Source of the DNA: DASRYH01 sp035687245 | GTDB lineage: Bacteria > Actinomycetota > Coriobacteriia > Anaerosomatales > PHET01 | NCBI GenBank assembly: GCA_035687245.1 | Contig: DASRYH010000028.1 | Span: 62,001 to 126,000 of the forward strand | DNA: 64,000 nt | Direction: 5' to 3' | In this document: in pieces, positions 44,086-52,701 of the stretch | Layout of the letters: each line of letters opens with the position of its first letter | How positions within the stretch are numbered: the stretch's first letter is position 1 | Position numbers and translations under genes: made by a program | Notes under the pieces: generated by a model | What the model saw: only the letters and a program-made list of their open reading frames with translations | Told to the model about the DNA's origin: nothing | The model's database searches: none

Positions 44086-45381
44086 TTAGCGCTTCACGAA
44101 GGGCACGAACGCGTCCGGATAGCCCTTCTCGGTGCATGCCATGCAGGGGTAGCCAGCGACGGTGCAGTGACCGCCGACGCCGTTCTTGTTCAGACCGGAC
44201 AGCGTACCCGCGTTCTCCGGCTGCTGGTTGTTCCAACCATGCTTGCCGCAGAGAGAGCTAGCCGTGATGCCCTTGCAGCCGATCTTCTGCAGGCAGCCCG
44301 GATCGCCCGGCTTGAGGGCGTAGATGCCCTTGGTGTAGCTCGGGTAGCGCGGACAGAAAGCTCCGTGAACCGTACCCGGGTAGACGCGCTTGACGCGACG
44401 ACCGGCGTCGAGCTCGATGAGGTCGGTGCCGGCGAGCTTCAGCATGACCATGACGGTGGTGAGAACGAACCACCACGGGTTGGTCGGGCAGCCCGGGACA
44501 TTGATGACCTTGGCAGCTGCGGCGTTGACGTCCGCAACAAAGGCGGCCTTCAGCGGATCAGCGTCAGCGTACTGCGACAGGAAGTCGTAAGCACCCTGGG
44601 CGCCGGTCTGCGACAGAGCGGGATCGAAGCCCCCGAGGCCCTTCTTTGCGGTCGTGGCGCTGATCTGGGGCTTGCAGCCCGGATAGCCACCGTAGCAAGC
44701 GCACTGGCCGATCGGGAGGATCGCAGCGCACTCAGGCATGGCGGCGAGGTCGGCGACGACCTCCGGCATGTCCTGCTCGTGCGAACCGTCGTCGAAGACG
44801 CCGATGGAGCACCACGGCGTCGTGCCGGTGTTGCCCCACGCGCCACCCTGACGGGCATCCTGCATGGCACCCTCGATGACGAGCACGAACGGATCGTTGC
44901 TGCCGGTCGAGTAGGTGTCACGGAAGTCCTGGAGCCACTTGGCGGCGAGGTCGCCCGCCGGGCCCATGACGGTCTCGTGATACTGAAGGTCGATGACGTC
45001 GATGACGACGTCAGCGATGTTGACCAGAGCACCGTCGGCACGAAGACCGCCGGTGAGGGTCGGGAAAGCGCCGCCAAGGGCGTTGGTTACGCCGGCAAGC
45101 CCGAGGGCGGTACCGGTGTCGATCCCAGCGACGGTAGCGTTGCTGTCATAGCGGAACGGCTTGCCACTGGCATCCTCGAGGATACCCAGCAGAGACGTGG
45201 AGCAGCCCGTGCACTCCGCGCCGTGAATCCATACGACCTTGGGCTTGCCGAAGGTTCCGCCGTAAGCGTTCGAATTGCCCGCAAACGCATCGGCGATCTT
45301 AGTTACCTCGACCTGGCTAAAGCCAACGGCGGTAGCCAGCGCTCCCAAGCGCGTTACGAACTGACGCCTGGTAATGGCCAT
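44086..45381 (-). CDS. [NiFe]-hydrogenase small subunit, Tat-exported
   Basis: The 431-aa subunit has a twin-arginine signal (TRRQFVTRLGALATAVGF) and the small-subunit fold with iron-sulfur ligands in GAECTGCSTSLL, IGQCACYGGYPG, NVPGCPTNPWW, and the C-terminal CPRYPSY / CLQKIGCKG / CTVAGYPCMAC segment, consistent with three clusters. There is no C-terminal membrane helix, so anchoring must come from a partner. It has GGAGG upstream of ATG 45381 and is the first gene of the operon, with a long structured leader (45382-45737). It exports the folded pair through the Tat pore (tatA at 17118). Confidence 0.95.
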   Translation of the reverse strand: MAITRRQFVTRLGALATAVGFSQVEVTKIADAFAGNSNAYGGTFGKPKVVWIHGAECTGCSTSLLGILEDASGKPFRYDSNATVAGIDTGTALGLAGVTNALGGAFPTLTGGLRADGALVNIADVVIDVIDLQYHETVMGPAGDLAAKWLQDFRDTYSTGSNDPFVLVIEGAMQDARQGGAWGNTGTTPWCSIGVFDDGSHEQDMPEVVADLAAMPECAAILPIGQCACYGGYPGCKPQISATTAKKGLGGFDPALSQTGAQGAYDFLSQYADADPLKAAFVADVNAAAAKVINVPGCPTNPWWFVLTTVMVMLKLAGTDLIELDAGRRVKRVYPGTVHGAFCPRYPSYTKGIYALKPGDPGCLQKIGCKGITASSLCGKHGWNNQQPENAGTLSGLNKNGVGGHCTVAGYPCMACTEKGYPDAFVPFVKR

Positions 45382-45470
45382 ACTCTCTCCTCCTTCACGT
45401 GCATCGATGAACCTACTTACTAGCTGGACTTACAAAACTACACTCACGGAACTCCACGCACTTTCAGGCG

Positions 45471-45533
45471 AAAAAACGGAAAACGCCACCTCCTCTCGGC
45501 CCGCGTGAGCGGAGAACCGGAATGGAGGCGGCG
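45471..45533 (-). terminator. Intrinsic terminator inside the hydrogenase leader (attenuator)
   Basis: On the minus strand CGCCGCCTCC (45533-45524) pairs with GGAGGTGGCG (45493-45484, one G-U), with an inner CCGC/GCGG pair. It is followed by TTTTCCGTTTTTT (45483-45471). It lies ~90 bases upstream of the start codon of the hydrogenase small subunit, inside the transcribed leader, so it can act as an attenuator. Confidence 0.75.
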
Positions 45534-45576
45534 CACAAATTCGAGAATGCTGGCAGGGACCCGGTACGCAGGAAGT

Positions 45577-45696
45577 GGTACGAAACAGGCTGCGAATTGC
45601 TTGAATGGGGGTCATCCGACCAAGCGGGTCTTCGTGCCGGCTCCAACCCGGAAGGTCTACTGTTTCGGTACCCCTCCTTCATTGGGTACTTCAAGC
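45577..45696 (-). ncRNA. Structured leader RNA of the hydrogenase operon (riboswitch-like candidate)
   Basis: On the minus strand, GCTTGAA (45696-45690) pairs with TTCAAGC (45605-45599) to close a multi-helix region. It encloses GTACCC/GGGTAC (45689-45684 with 45673-45668) and a two-part stem GACC-TTC-CGGGT / ACCCG-CTT-GGTC (45657-45646 with 45629-45618). A competing 12-bp helix joins 45672-45660 with 45588-45577 (one bulge) and would break the second stem. The terminator at 45533-45471 follows. I do not recognise it as TPP, SAM, cobalamin, c-di-GMP, Moco, fluoride or c-di-AMP type. Confidence 0.6.
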
Positions 45697-45719
45697 GCTG
45701 TAGAAGCGCACATGACAGT

Positions 45720-45772
45720 TTTGTAACAGGAGTTACAAATGGGACTGTAAGCCCTGTGAAGGTGCTCGTCAA
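45720..45772 (-). promoter_or_regulatory. Hydrogenase promoter with Rex-type operator over the start site
   Basis: On the minus strand TTGACG (45772-45767), 17 bases, and TACAGT (45749-45744) form a good sigma-70 promoter. The palindrome TTTGTAAC-AGGA-GTTACAAA (45720-45739) follows and covers the expected +1. The same GTAAC-N4-GTTAC core occurs in the rex promoter and at 53662. Transcription would start near 45737. Confidence 0.78.
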
Positions 45773-45785
45773 GCACAATTGGCGT

Positions 45786-45822
45786 GGTTGGTGCCACCCG
45801 ATCAACTCGGGTGGCACCAACC
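45786..45822 (-). terminator. 16-bp hairpin ending the cytochrome operon
   Basis: GGTTGGTGCCACCCGA (45786-45801) and TCGGGTGGCACCAACC (45807-45822) are perfectly complementary with a 5-base loop. It lies 26 bases after the NHL gene stop. There is no T-tract, so some read-through into the hydrogenase is possible. Confidence 0.7.
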
Positions 45823-45847
45823 AGGTGCTGCCAACGTTGCACGGCAC

Positions 45848-47359
45848 TTACTCGCCGTCACCAGCCGTGCTGGATGACCGCTTGGTGAAGCGCTCGATGA
45901 ACTCGATGCGGTTCACGGTGTCAATCTCATTGAGCTTGGCCAGGCGCCTCATCTCAAGGTCCTCGGCGCACAGTACGCGCGCCCGCTGACCGAGCGAGAG
46001 AACGATTGCGACCGGCTTCGTGATCTCGAGCTTGTCCATGAGGGCGCGGACGTCGGAGTCGGAGTACTCCGAGGCCTCGAGCAGCTCGGACAGCTTGATT
46101 CCAGCCTGCTCCACGTCCTTGAACTTCTCGTAGTCTTCCTCGCTCACAATCCAACGGCGGCGGCGTGCCGGCATCAGATCGATCTCGCCCGCCTCGAGCA
46201 TCGTTTCGATGAAGTCGCGGCTTGCCACAAAGCGCTGGCGGCGGAAGAAGAGCATCAGCGGGAAGAGCAGGAGCGGCGTGAAGCACCAGCCCCAGTTGCG
46301 AGGAACACGCGGCACGGGAACGATCGAAACCTGCTCGGGCCAGCCCCAGACCTGCACGCGGCCGTTGGCTGAGTCGGTGATGAAGATGCGGTTGCGGGAT
46401 CCGACGGAAACCGAGTTCGGGTAGTTGAACTGCCCGTCGAGCAGGCCCTGCTGGCCGAAGCTCACGATCTTCTCGCCCTTGTCGGCCCAGATCGTGGCGT
46501 CGTGAGCCAGAGTGTCGACGATGACGAAGCGGCCCGGGGTCTTTGCCGTATCGGACGGGAACTTGTTCAGGAACGCGATACCGCGAGGAAGACCCTCTGT
46601 GACGATGATGGCGCGGGACTCACCCTTGAGGTCGAGCACCTGCACGCGACGGTTGTTGCTGTCGGCGACGTAGACGAACTTGCCGTGAACAGCGATGCCG
46701 TTCGGGAACTGGAAGACCCCTGGGGCCTTCTTCGCGTCCTGAACGATTCCGACGTTGCCCACAGAGCGCTTGAACTTGCCGTCGGGGCCGAAGATGAGTA
46801 CGCGGTGACCCTTGAGTATCTCCGTGGCGTACAGGGTGCCGTCTGGGGCAAATGACAGAGCCACGGGCGCCCATTGGACTCCCTTGGTATCGAAGTCCGG
46901 GAGCTGGCTCTTCGGCAGCTTGGGGTTGAACTCCCTCAGATACTTGCCGGCACGCGTGAAGATGTGGACGGAACGAGTACGCCGGTCACTCACGTAGAGG
47001 TTGCCGTCTTTGGGGTTCTTGGCGATGTAGAGCGGCACGACCGTCTGCGATGCGCCGAAGCTGCGCAGGAACTTGCCGTCTTGGTTGTAGACGCTGATGA
47101 GCGGGCGGGCGGAGTCGACGACGAAGACCTCGTTGCCGTCGGCGAGGACGCCTACTGGTCGCTGCATGCGCGTCTTGCCTTGCGTGTTGAATGAGAAGAG
47201 GAACTGAGGGGGCTGCACCACGGCGGAGTTCTCCACGGGCGCTGTATCGAACGTCAGCTTGTGGGTCGACCGGTAGTACAGGTAGTACCAGCCCAGCAGC
47301 AACAGCAGCAGGGCCAAGATGATGATGATGAAGAGGCGTCTCTTCTGCGACCTGGTCAA
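45848..47359 (-). CDS. Membrane-anchored NHL-repeat (beta-propeller) protein
   Basis: The 503-aa protein has an N-terminal membrane helix (LFIIIILALLLLLLGWYYLY), a six-bladed NHL propeller (~60-330; repeats such as RPVGVLADGNEVFVVDSARP, FPNGIAVHGKFVYVADSNNR, YPNSVSVGSRNRIFITDSAN), a second membrane helix (GWCFTPLLLFPLMLFF) and a ~130-residue C-terminal cytoplasmic domain. NHL proteins adjoin multiheme cytochromes in several metal-reducing bacteria and may scaffold them. It starts with a TTG preceded by GGAGG and is the last gene of the cytochrome operon. Confidence 0.88.
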   Translation of the reverse strand: MTRSQKRRLFIIIILALLLLLLGWYYLYYRSTHKLTFDTAPVENSAVVQPPQFLFSFNTQGKTRMQRPVGVLADGNEVFVVDSARPLISVYNQDGKFLRSFGASQTVVPLYIAKNPKDGNLYVSDRRTRSVHIFTRAGKYLREFNPKLPKSQLPDFDTKGVQWAPVALSFAPDGTLYATEILKGHRVLIFGPDGKFKRSVGNVGIVQDAKKAPGVFQFPNGIAVHGKFVYVADSNNRRVQVLDLKGESRAIIVTEGLPRGIAFLNKFPSDTAKTPGRFVIVDTLAHDATIWADKGEKIVSFGQQGLLDGQFNYPNSVSVGSRNRIFITDSANGRVQVWGWPEQVSIVPVPRVPRNWGWCFTPLLLFPLMLFFRRQRFVASRDFIETMLEAGEIDLMPARRRRWIVSEEDYEKFKDVEQAGIKLSELLEASEYSDSDVRALMDKLEITKPVAIVLSLGQRARVLCAEDLEMRRLAKLNEIDTVNRIEFIERFTKRSSSTAGDGE

Positions 47360-47401
47360 GGGAATCCTCCGGACTTAGCCGTCGTGTCTGACGGAAGTTG
47401 A

Positions 47402-48541
47402 CTACTTCGTTTTCGCCGTGAGCTGCTCGACCTTGGCCTTCAGATCGGCATCCTGGGGTTTGGCTTTCAGCCGCGCCTTATAGCCAGTGAGTGCGTCTGC
47501 GGGATGCTCGGTCTCGAGCTTCGTGAGCTCCTTGGTGACTGCGGCGTCTTTCGGAGCGAGCTCCTTGGCCTGCAGGTAGACATCGACAGCGTCGCTGAAA
47601 CTCCCGCGCTGTACAAGAATAGCCGCGTGAAGCTTGGCCGCCTCAGCGCTCTCAGGTCCAAGGTTGCGTGCGATCAGAATCTGGTCGAGCGCCAGCTCCA
47701 AGTTGCCCGACGATTGCGACTTGCGGGCCTTCGCGATCCAGTCGGTTGGCGGACCGTAGCTGTCGATCGCTTCCTGAGTCTCGGGCGCATCCGGGGCCTT
47801 CTTGTAGGCCGCGTAGAACTCGTAGGACGCGTTGACGTCGTCCTTCCGCTCGCGGTAGATCTCGCCGAGGCGGTAGTGCGCCTCGGCAAAGCCCGGGTCG
47901 AACTGCAGCGCGATCTCGAGGTTCTGGATGGCGGCGTCCGTGTCGCCCATGCCCTTCATGGCCTCTGCGAGCATGACGTACGTGTCGGACGCGTCCTTGC
48001 GGATTCGTAGCGCCGCTTTGAAGTAGCCCGCGGCGTCCGCGTACTTCTTCTGCTTGAGCTTGAGCACGCCGAGATTGTAGAGAGCCGTTTCACGGCGCTC
48101 GTCGATCGCGTTGTACTGGGTGGCGTCCGTGAGCTCGACGACCTTCTTCAGGTAGCGCTCACCCTCCCCCTCGTGCTTGGTGAGCAGAGAGATCAGGCCC
48201 AGATCGAGATAAGCACCCACGTGCTTCGGATCGATCTTGAGCGCCTGGTTGAGCTGCTCGACGGCGTCCGGGTACTTCTTGGCGGCGCCCAGCGCCTCGC
48301 CGAGTCTGACTCGCAGAACGATATCGTTCGGCGACTTACGAACCTGCGCCTTAAGCGCCTGAATCACGCGGGTGGGCGCGTTGGTCATCGCGGCAGACTT
48401 GCGGTCTTGCCAGACGCCGTAGCCGAACCAACCCGCGAACCCGAGCAGGCCGATGAGCAGGACCGCAATGCCTGCATTCAGCCACACGTCGAGTGGGCCG
48501 CTCTTTCGCGGCCGCCGCTCCTTCTCGTCCACTTCAGCCAT
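47402..48541 (-). CDS. Membrane-anchored TPR-repeat protein
   Basis: The protein (379 aa from ATG 48541) has one membrane helix (WLNAGIAVLLIGLLGFAGWF) and about eight tetratricopeptide repeats (for example AVEQLNQALKIDPKHVGAYL, AAGYFKAALRIRKDASDTYV, AIQNLEIALQFDPGFAEAHY). TPR proteins of this kind assist assembly of cytochrome complexes, like CcmI in cytochrome c maturation. A TTG at 48559 is an alternative start. Confidence 0.87.
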   Translation of the reverse strand: MAEVDEKERRPRKSGPLDVWLNAGIAVLLIGLLGFAGWFGYGVWQDRKSAAMTNAPTRVIQALKAQVRKSPNDIVLRVRLGEALGAAKKYPDAVEQLNQALKIDPKHVGAYLDLGLISLLTKHEGEGERYLKKVVELTDATQYNAIDERRETALYNLGVLKLKQKKYADAAGYFKAALRIRKDASDTYVMLAEAMKGMGDTDAAIQNLEIALQFDPGFAEAHYRLGEIYRERKDDVNASYEFYAAYKKAPDAPETQEAIDSYGPPTDWIAKARKSQSSGNLELALDQILIARNLGPESAEAAKLHAAILVQRGSFSDAVDVYLQAKELAPKDAAVTKELTKLETEHPADALTGYKARLKAKPQDADLKAKVEQLTAKTK

Positions 48542-48631
48542 GTTGTCGCAGTACCTCAATTCGCTTCAGGGCCGGCGCAACTGCCGAGCCCACGGATCAC
48601 GATGTGGTGGACTTCCGGTCCGCGCGATGCG

Positions 48632-50224
48632 CTAGACGCCGAGGTCCGAATGGCACCGACGACAGAGCGCGGCGCCCTTGTAGGGGGCGATCAGTTTGTT
48701 GAACGGGTCCAGCGCGCCGTGACACTGGTAGCACAGTCTCAGGTCGTGTCCCTGCTGGAGCTCAACCTGGCGAGCAGCTTGTGACGTGCCAAAGTCGACG
48801 TGGCACTCAAAGCAGCGGTACGGCTTGCCCTTCTTCTTCGCGACGTCAAAGTGCACGGCGTGCTCGGCGTAGCCCTTGTGCTTGATGCCCGTCGCCGGCT
48901 TCTGCTTCATCTCTGCGTGGCAGGGCGTGCAGTTCGAGGCGATCAGCTCAGCCTGGCGCACTGCCTTGTGGTGACAGTTCTGGCACTTGTTGCGATCGAT
49001 GTGGCAGACGTAGCAGTCCTCGATCGTGATGCCGGGCTCAGGGTGGTGGTTCTTGATCCAACCGACCGGGTGCGGCATGACCGTCTTGTGGCACCGCTTG
49101 CACGAAGCGTCCGTATGGCACGAGCCGCAGGCGCCCTTGCCGTCGAGGAAGATCCCGCCGTGCTTGCTACGCCACTGCGGCTTGCGGTGGTTGGCAGGAA
49201 TGACCGGTTTTCCGGGTGCGTTGGGGCTCGTCTTCTCACCGCGGTGGCAGCCGACGCAGAAGGTGGACTGGTGACACATCGCGCAGTACGCGGGGTCCTT
49301 GCCGGCCCGTTTGCCGTGCGTGCCCTTGATGAACGGCATCGTGTGGTCTGGCGGCATCAGTTCGAAGGTCTTGGGGTGACACAGCAGACAGTCGACGCCT
49401 TCGGCGATCTTGCCCTGACCGTTGTGATAGGTGCCATGGCAGCGGTAGCACGAGAGCATCGTCGGCTTGATCGTGCCGGTCTCAGTGTGGGCGAACTTCT
49501 CGTGGCACGCCTCGCAGCGGTAGTTGCGAGCGAGGTGAGCGCCGTGGTTGAAGATCAGGCGCGAGGCGTCGACCTTGTCCAGATCCGCATGGCAGTACGA
49601 GCACTGCGACATCGAGACCGGGCGATCGGGGTAGATCTGGATCGAGGGTCCCTTGTCGCGCGGCTGAACCATCGGGTGGTAGACGTCGGGCATCGGCCCG
49701 ATGTCGAGGCCTTCCTTGGTGTGGCACTCGTCGCAGTCCTTCGGCGCGCTGTGACACATCATGCAGCGGTTCACGCCTCCGGCATTGGCAGCGTCGGCGT
49801 GCGGGGTGGCCTTCCAGTCTTGAACGTGGCTGACCGGGCGCAGCACGAAGTCCTTGGTGTGGCAGTCCTCGCACTTCGCAGACGCCAGCTCGCCCTGAGG
49901 GCCGTGCTGGATGCCGTGACACGCGAAACACGTCTCCATCGGAACCTTCTCGGTCTCACCCGAGCGGTGCGGCATACGCGCGTGGCACGCGTCGCAGGAG
50001 ACCAGGAGATGGTTGCCGTGGTTGAAGATGATGCCTGGCTCTTTGACCGAACCGAGGTCGACGTGGCATGGCGCGCACTGCGAAGGCGAAATCGGCTTCG
50101 CAGTGTCGATCACGGCCTCAGGCTGCGCCGCCCAGGCTGTGACCGAGGCAGCAAGCAGGAAGGCGGCCGCGATGAGTATCACGGCCACCCCCCTGAGGCC
50201 TGTTCTGTATGAGAGTCGGCTCAC
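48632..50224 (-). CDS. Secreted multiheme c-type cytochrome with 20 hemes
   Basis: The 530-aa protein has a signal peptide (LRGVAVILIAAAFLLAASVT) and 20 CxxCH motifs, about one heme per 25 residues. Two blocks are alike: SPSQCAPCHVDLGSVKEPGI with GIIFNHGNHLLVSCDACH, and SMSQCSYCHADLDKVDASRL with LIFNHGAHLARNYRCEACH, so the N-terminal half arose by duplication. Many His outside the motifs supply distal ligands. It probably forms part of a long-range electron conduit. The start is a GTG. Confidence 0.94.
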   Translation of the reverse strand: MSRLSYRTGLRGVAVILIAAAFLLAASVTAWAAQPEAVIDTAKPISPSQCAPCHVDLGSVKEPGIIFNHGNHLLVSCDACHARMPHRSGETEKVPMETCFACHGIQHGPQGELASAKCEDCHTKDFVLRPVSHVQDWKATPHADAANAGGVNRCMMCHSAPKDCDECHTKEGLDIGPMPDVYHPMVQPRDKGPSIQIYPDRPVSMSQCSYCHADLDKVDASRLIFNHGAHLARNYRCEACHEKFAHTETGTIKPTMLSCYRCHGTYHNGQGKIAEGVDCLLCHPKTFELMPPDHTMPFIKGTHGKRAGKDPAYCAMCHQSTFCVGCHRGEKTSPNAPGKPVIPANHRKPQWRSKHGGIFLDGKGACGSCHTDASCKRCHKTVMPHPVGWIKNHHPEPGITIEDCYVCHIDRNKCQNCHHKAVRQAELIASNCTPCHAEMKQKPATGIKHKGYAEHAVHFDVAKKKGKPYRCFECHVDFGTSQAARQVELQQGHDLRLCYQCHGALDPFNKLIAPYKGAALCRRCHSDLGV

Positions 50225-50257
50225 GCCGCCACTTCGTCTCCTGACAGGCGACCGCTC

Positions 50258-51586
50258 CTAGAAGCGGGCCTTGACGTTGGCAATCTGACGGAGGAGCCAG
50301 TTGTCCTCCTGTGCCTGCGCCTTCTGGTGGATCAGTTCAGCCGCCGAAGCACCGAACTGCTGGCTCGTGCTGGAGTGGCAGCCTTCCGTGCCGCAGGTCT
50401 TCGCGATGTTGACCGAGTTGACCGTGGAGGCGGGCTTGCTCTTCGGCTGGATATCGTGCGCGTTGTGGCAGTCCCAACACGCAGGTGCATCGGCCGCACC
50501 CTGCTTGTACGCGCGACCGTGGTAGTAGTCGTCGTAGGTGTCGTACGCCGTGCCGTGCTGCTTGCAGCGGGCGCACACGCGGTAGGACGCGCGGTGCATG
50601 CGGGCCTTACCGAGCTCGTCTTGCGTGCTGAAGATGAAGTGACCACCGTGGCACGAGCCGCAGGTGGCGGAGTCGGACTTGCCGCCGGTCAGCTTCTCGT
50701 AGTGGATCGACTTCTTGTAGTCGGCGACCGGCTTGGAGAGCCGCTCGTCCTTCTTTGCGTCACCCGTGTTGGGGTTCGCGTGACAGCTCTCGCATGCCGA
50801 GCTGACGTTGATCGTCCACAGCGGGCTGCCCGAAGGCTTGTCGTCGTAGCGGTAGTCCTGATGGCACTTCTGGCAGGTCAGGTCCTGGTGTACCGACTCT
50901 TCGAGCCCGCTGACTTGGAAGCTCTTGGCGCCCGCGAGCCCCTGCTTCTGCAGCAGCGGCTGGCCGTGGCAGTCGAGGCAGCCCTTGCTCGAGTCATATG
51001 CCCACTCGCCCTTCGGCTCCCAAGAGATACCCTCGTTGAGGTGGCACGTATTGCACTGGTCGAGCGTGTGGCACATCGCGCACTTGGTGTTGCCTTCGTC
51101 CAGAGAGGGCTGGACGTGCGGCTTGCCGCGCCAGTCCCACGTATGGAAGCTCGGGCGCATGCGCTCGCGCGGAGTCTTGTGGCAGTCGGGGCAGTTGCCG
51201 GTGGCAAGTACGCCCATCGGGCCGTGACGGAGACCGTGGCAGTCGAAGCAGCCCTGCATCTTCGGGCGCGACGTCCCCTCGGGGCGGTGCGGGAAGCGTG
51301 TGTGGCACGACGAACACTGCAACATGATGTGGTTCGCGTGCGTGAAGATGATCTCCGAAGAGTAGTTGTCGGTGTCCGCGATGTTGCCGTGACAGCCGCT
51401 ACAAGTCTCCTCGATGACCGGTGAGGTCTGCAGCTGGTTGAACAGCTGCTGCACTGCCGCGGGATCCAGCTGCTGCGTGGTGTCCGCAGCCATCGCGACG
51501 CCGCCGCCGAGAGCCGCGACGAACGCAGCTGCTGCGACCACGACGGCGAGCAGCCTGCCGGAGCGTGCTCGAGTCCGAAGCGCCAT
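50258..51586 (-). CDS. Secreted multiheme c-type cytochrome (11 CxxCH, one CxxCK, one CX4CH)
   Basis: The protein (442 aa from ATG 51586) has a signal peptide (RLLAVVVAAAAFVAALGGGV), eleven CxxCH sites, one CARCK and one CGTEGCH. The CxxCK form recalls the Lys-ligated catalytic heme of NrfA nitrite reductase, but NrfA-type catalytic residues (Arg, Tyr, His around it) are not demonstrable here. The C-terminal module with YYHGRAYKQGAADAPACWDC is shared with the neighbour at 51636, which has CGQCH in the CxxCK position. It is a possible catalytic subunit of the complex. Confidence 0.92.
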   Translation of the reverse strand: MALRTRARSGRLLAVVVAAAAFVAALGGGVAMAADTTQQLDPAAVQQLFNQLQTSPVIEETCSGCHGNIADTDNYSSEIIFTHANHIMLQCSSCHTRFPHRPEGTSRPKMQGCFDCHGLRHGPMGVLATGNCPDCHKTPRERMRPSFHTWDWRGKPHVQPSLDEGNTKCAMCHTLDQCNTCHLNEGISWEPKGEWAYDSSKGCLDCHGQPLLQKQGLAGAKSFQVSGLEESVHQDLTCQKCHQDYRYDDKPSGSPLWTINVSSACESCHANPNTGDAKKDERLSKPVADYKKSIHYEKLTGGKSDSATCGSCHGGHFIFSTQDELGKARMHRASYRVCARCKQHGTAYDTYDDYYHGRAYKQGAADAPACWDCHNAHDIQPKSKPASTVNSVNIAKTCGTEGCHSSTSQQFGASAAELIHQKAQAQEDNWLLRQIANVKARF

Positions 51587-51635
51587 TATGACCCAGTCCC
51601 CTTCTGCCCTGCGGGGCGTACCCCGCACCTGTCTC

Positions 51636-52676
51636 CTAGAACCACGACGCAACTGCGTCGATCATGCCTTTGATCTGCGTCCGAGCCGTCTCGTAGAACG
51701 TCCACAAGATGTTGGCCTCGAGCACCTTACCCTTGCCGTGGATGAGCTTCGCATATGCGACGAACTGCTCGTCCTTGACGTTGGCGTGACACCCTACCTT
51801 GCCGCAGGTCTCCGCGAGGTTGGCTTCGTTGACCGGCGACCTCAAGTCGCTGGTCGGAAGCATCTCGTGGGCACCGTGACAGTCCCAGCATGCTGGAGCG
51901 TCTGCCGCCCCTTCCCGGTACGCGGCCCCGTGATAGTAGTCCCTGTAGGAGTCCGCGTAGTCCTTGTGACACTGCCCGCATATCTCCAGGCCCTTGCCGT
52001 GCATCTTCGCACGCCCAGCCTTTGCGGCGGCGACTGCCTCCACCGTGCCTGAGGCTTCGACCCGAGCGACATCCAAGTAGTCGATGTCGTGCGAGCCGTG
52101 GCAACCACCACAGGTGGGTACTTCTACGGGCTTCCCCGCCTTCCTGCGGGCAGCAGCCGTTGCACTGGCATCCTCGCCCGGCTTATTGGCCGGCGAGTGG
52201 GCTCCCATGGCGACCTGAGAGTAGACGTTGTCGTGGCAGTTCTTGCACGCCGTGCCGGCGACGCTGCGCCAGTCAGAGCCGTCTTTCACGTTCTGGTGCG
52301 GCGTCTTGTAGGCGAAATCGATGTGGCAGCCGCTACACGGCGTGTCCTTGTGCGCGGTCTTGGCGATCGAAGCTGGGTCGACGTAGATCGACTTGGTCGT
52401 CTCACCGCTCGGCTTCACCAGATTCGGGTCCGCGTGACAGACCTGGCAGCCCGACTTGCCCGCCGTCGGCAAGGTGAAGTCGAGGTCGTAGGTGCGTGTC
52501 TTCGCATTGGGCGCGGCGGTGGCGGTGGCCCCCGCCGACGCGGTGCTCGCCTTGGATGCCTTGACCTTGGCCGCAACTTCATTGGGCGAGGCGGTAGGAG
52601 TCGTGGTCGCGGCGAACGCGGGCGACGGCAGAAGAAGCGCTGCACACAGCGCCACTCCGATCGCTATCGTCCGCAT
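51636..52676 (-). CDS. Secreted heptaheme c-type cytochrome
   Basis: The 346-aa protein has a signal peptide (MRTIAIGVALCAALLLPSPA), an Ala/Thr/Lys-rich linker and then six CxxCH sites plus one CX4CH (CGKVGCH). The pattern YYHGAAYREGAADAPACWDC is shared with the next cytochrome. GTG 52682 is an alternative start two codons upstream of the ATG. It follows the b-type cytochrome by 25 bases and is the probable first periplasmic-side electron acceptor. Confidence 0.92.
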   Translation of the reverse strand: MRTIAIGVALCAALLLPSPAFAATTTPTASPNEVAAKVKASKASTASAGATATAAPNAKTRTYDLDFTLPTAGKSGCQVCHADPNLVKPSGETTKSIYVDPASIAKTAHKDTPCSGCHIDFAYKTPHQNVKDGSDWRSVAGTACKNCHDNVYSQVAMGAHSPANKPGEDASATAAARRKAGKPVEVPTCGGCHGSHDIDYLDVARVEASGTVEAVAAAKAGRAKMHGKGLEICGQCHKDYADSYRDYYHGAAYREGAADAPACWDCHGAHEMLPTSDLRSPVNEANLAETCGKVGCHANVKDEQFVAYAKLIHGKGKVLEANILWTFYETARTQIKGMIDAVASWF

Positions 52677-52701
52677 TCTCACCAGTGGTGCCCTTTCCGT
52701 C

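Noticed and set aside
41992..45423. A 1143-codon open frame on the plus strand
   Set aside because: It is antisense to the hydrogenase genes, whose Cys motifs and Tat signal are unambiguous. High GC makes long antisense frames common; the product is low-complexity and matches nothing known.
45464..45847. A 127-codon minus-strand frame in the hydrogenase leader
   Set aside because: It crosses a 16-bp hairpin, the promoter and the attenuator, has atypical composition, and no ribosome-binding site. The RNA-structure explanation fits better.
48800..50212. A 470-codon plus-strand frame
   Set aside because: It is the antisense shadow of the 20-heme cytochrome.
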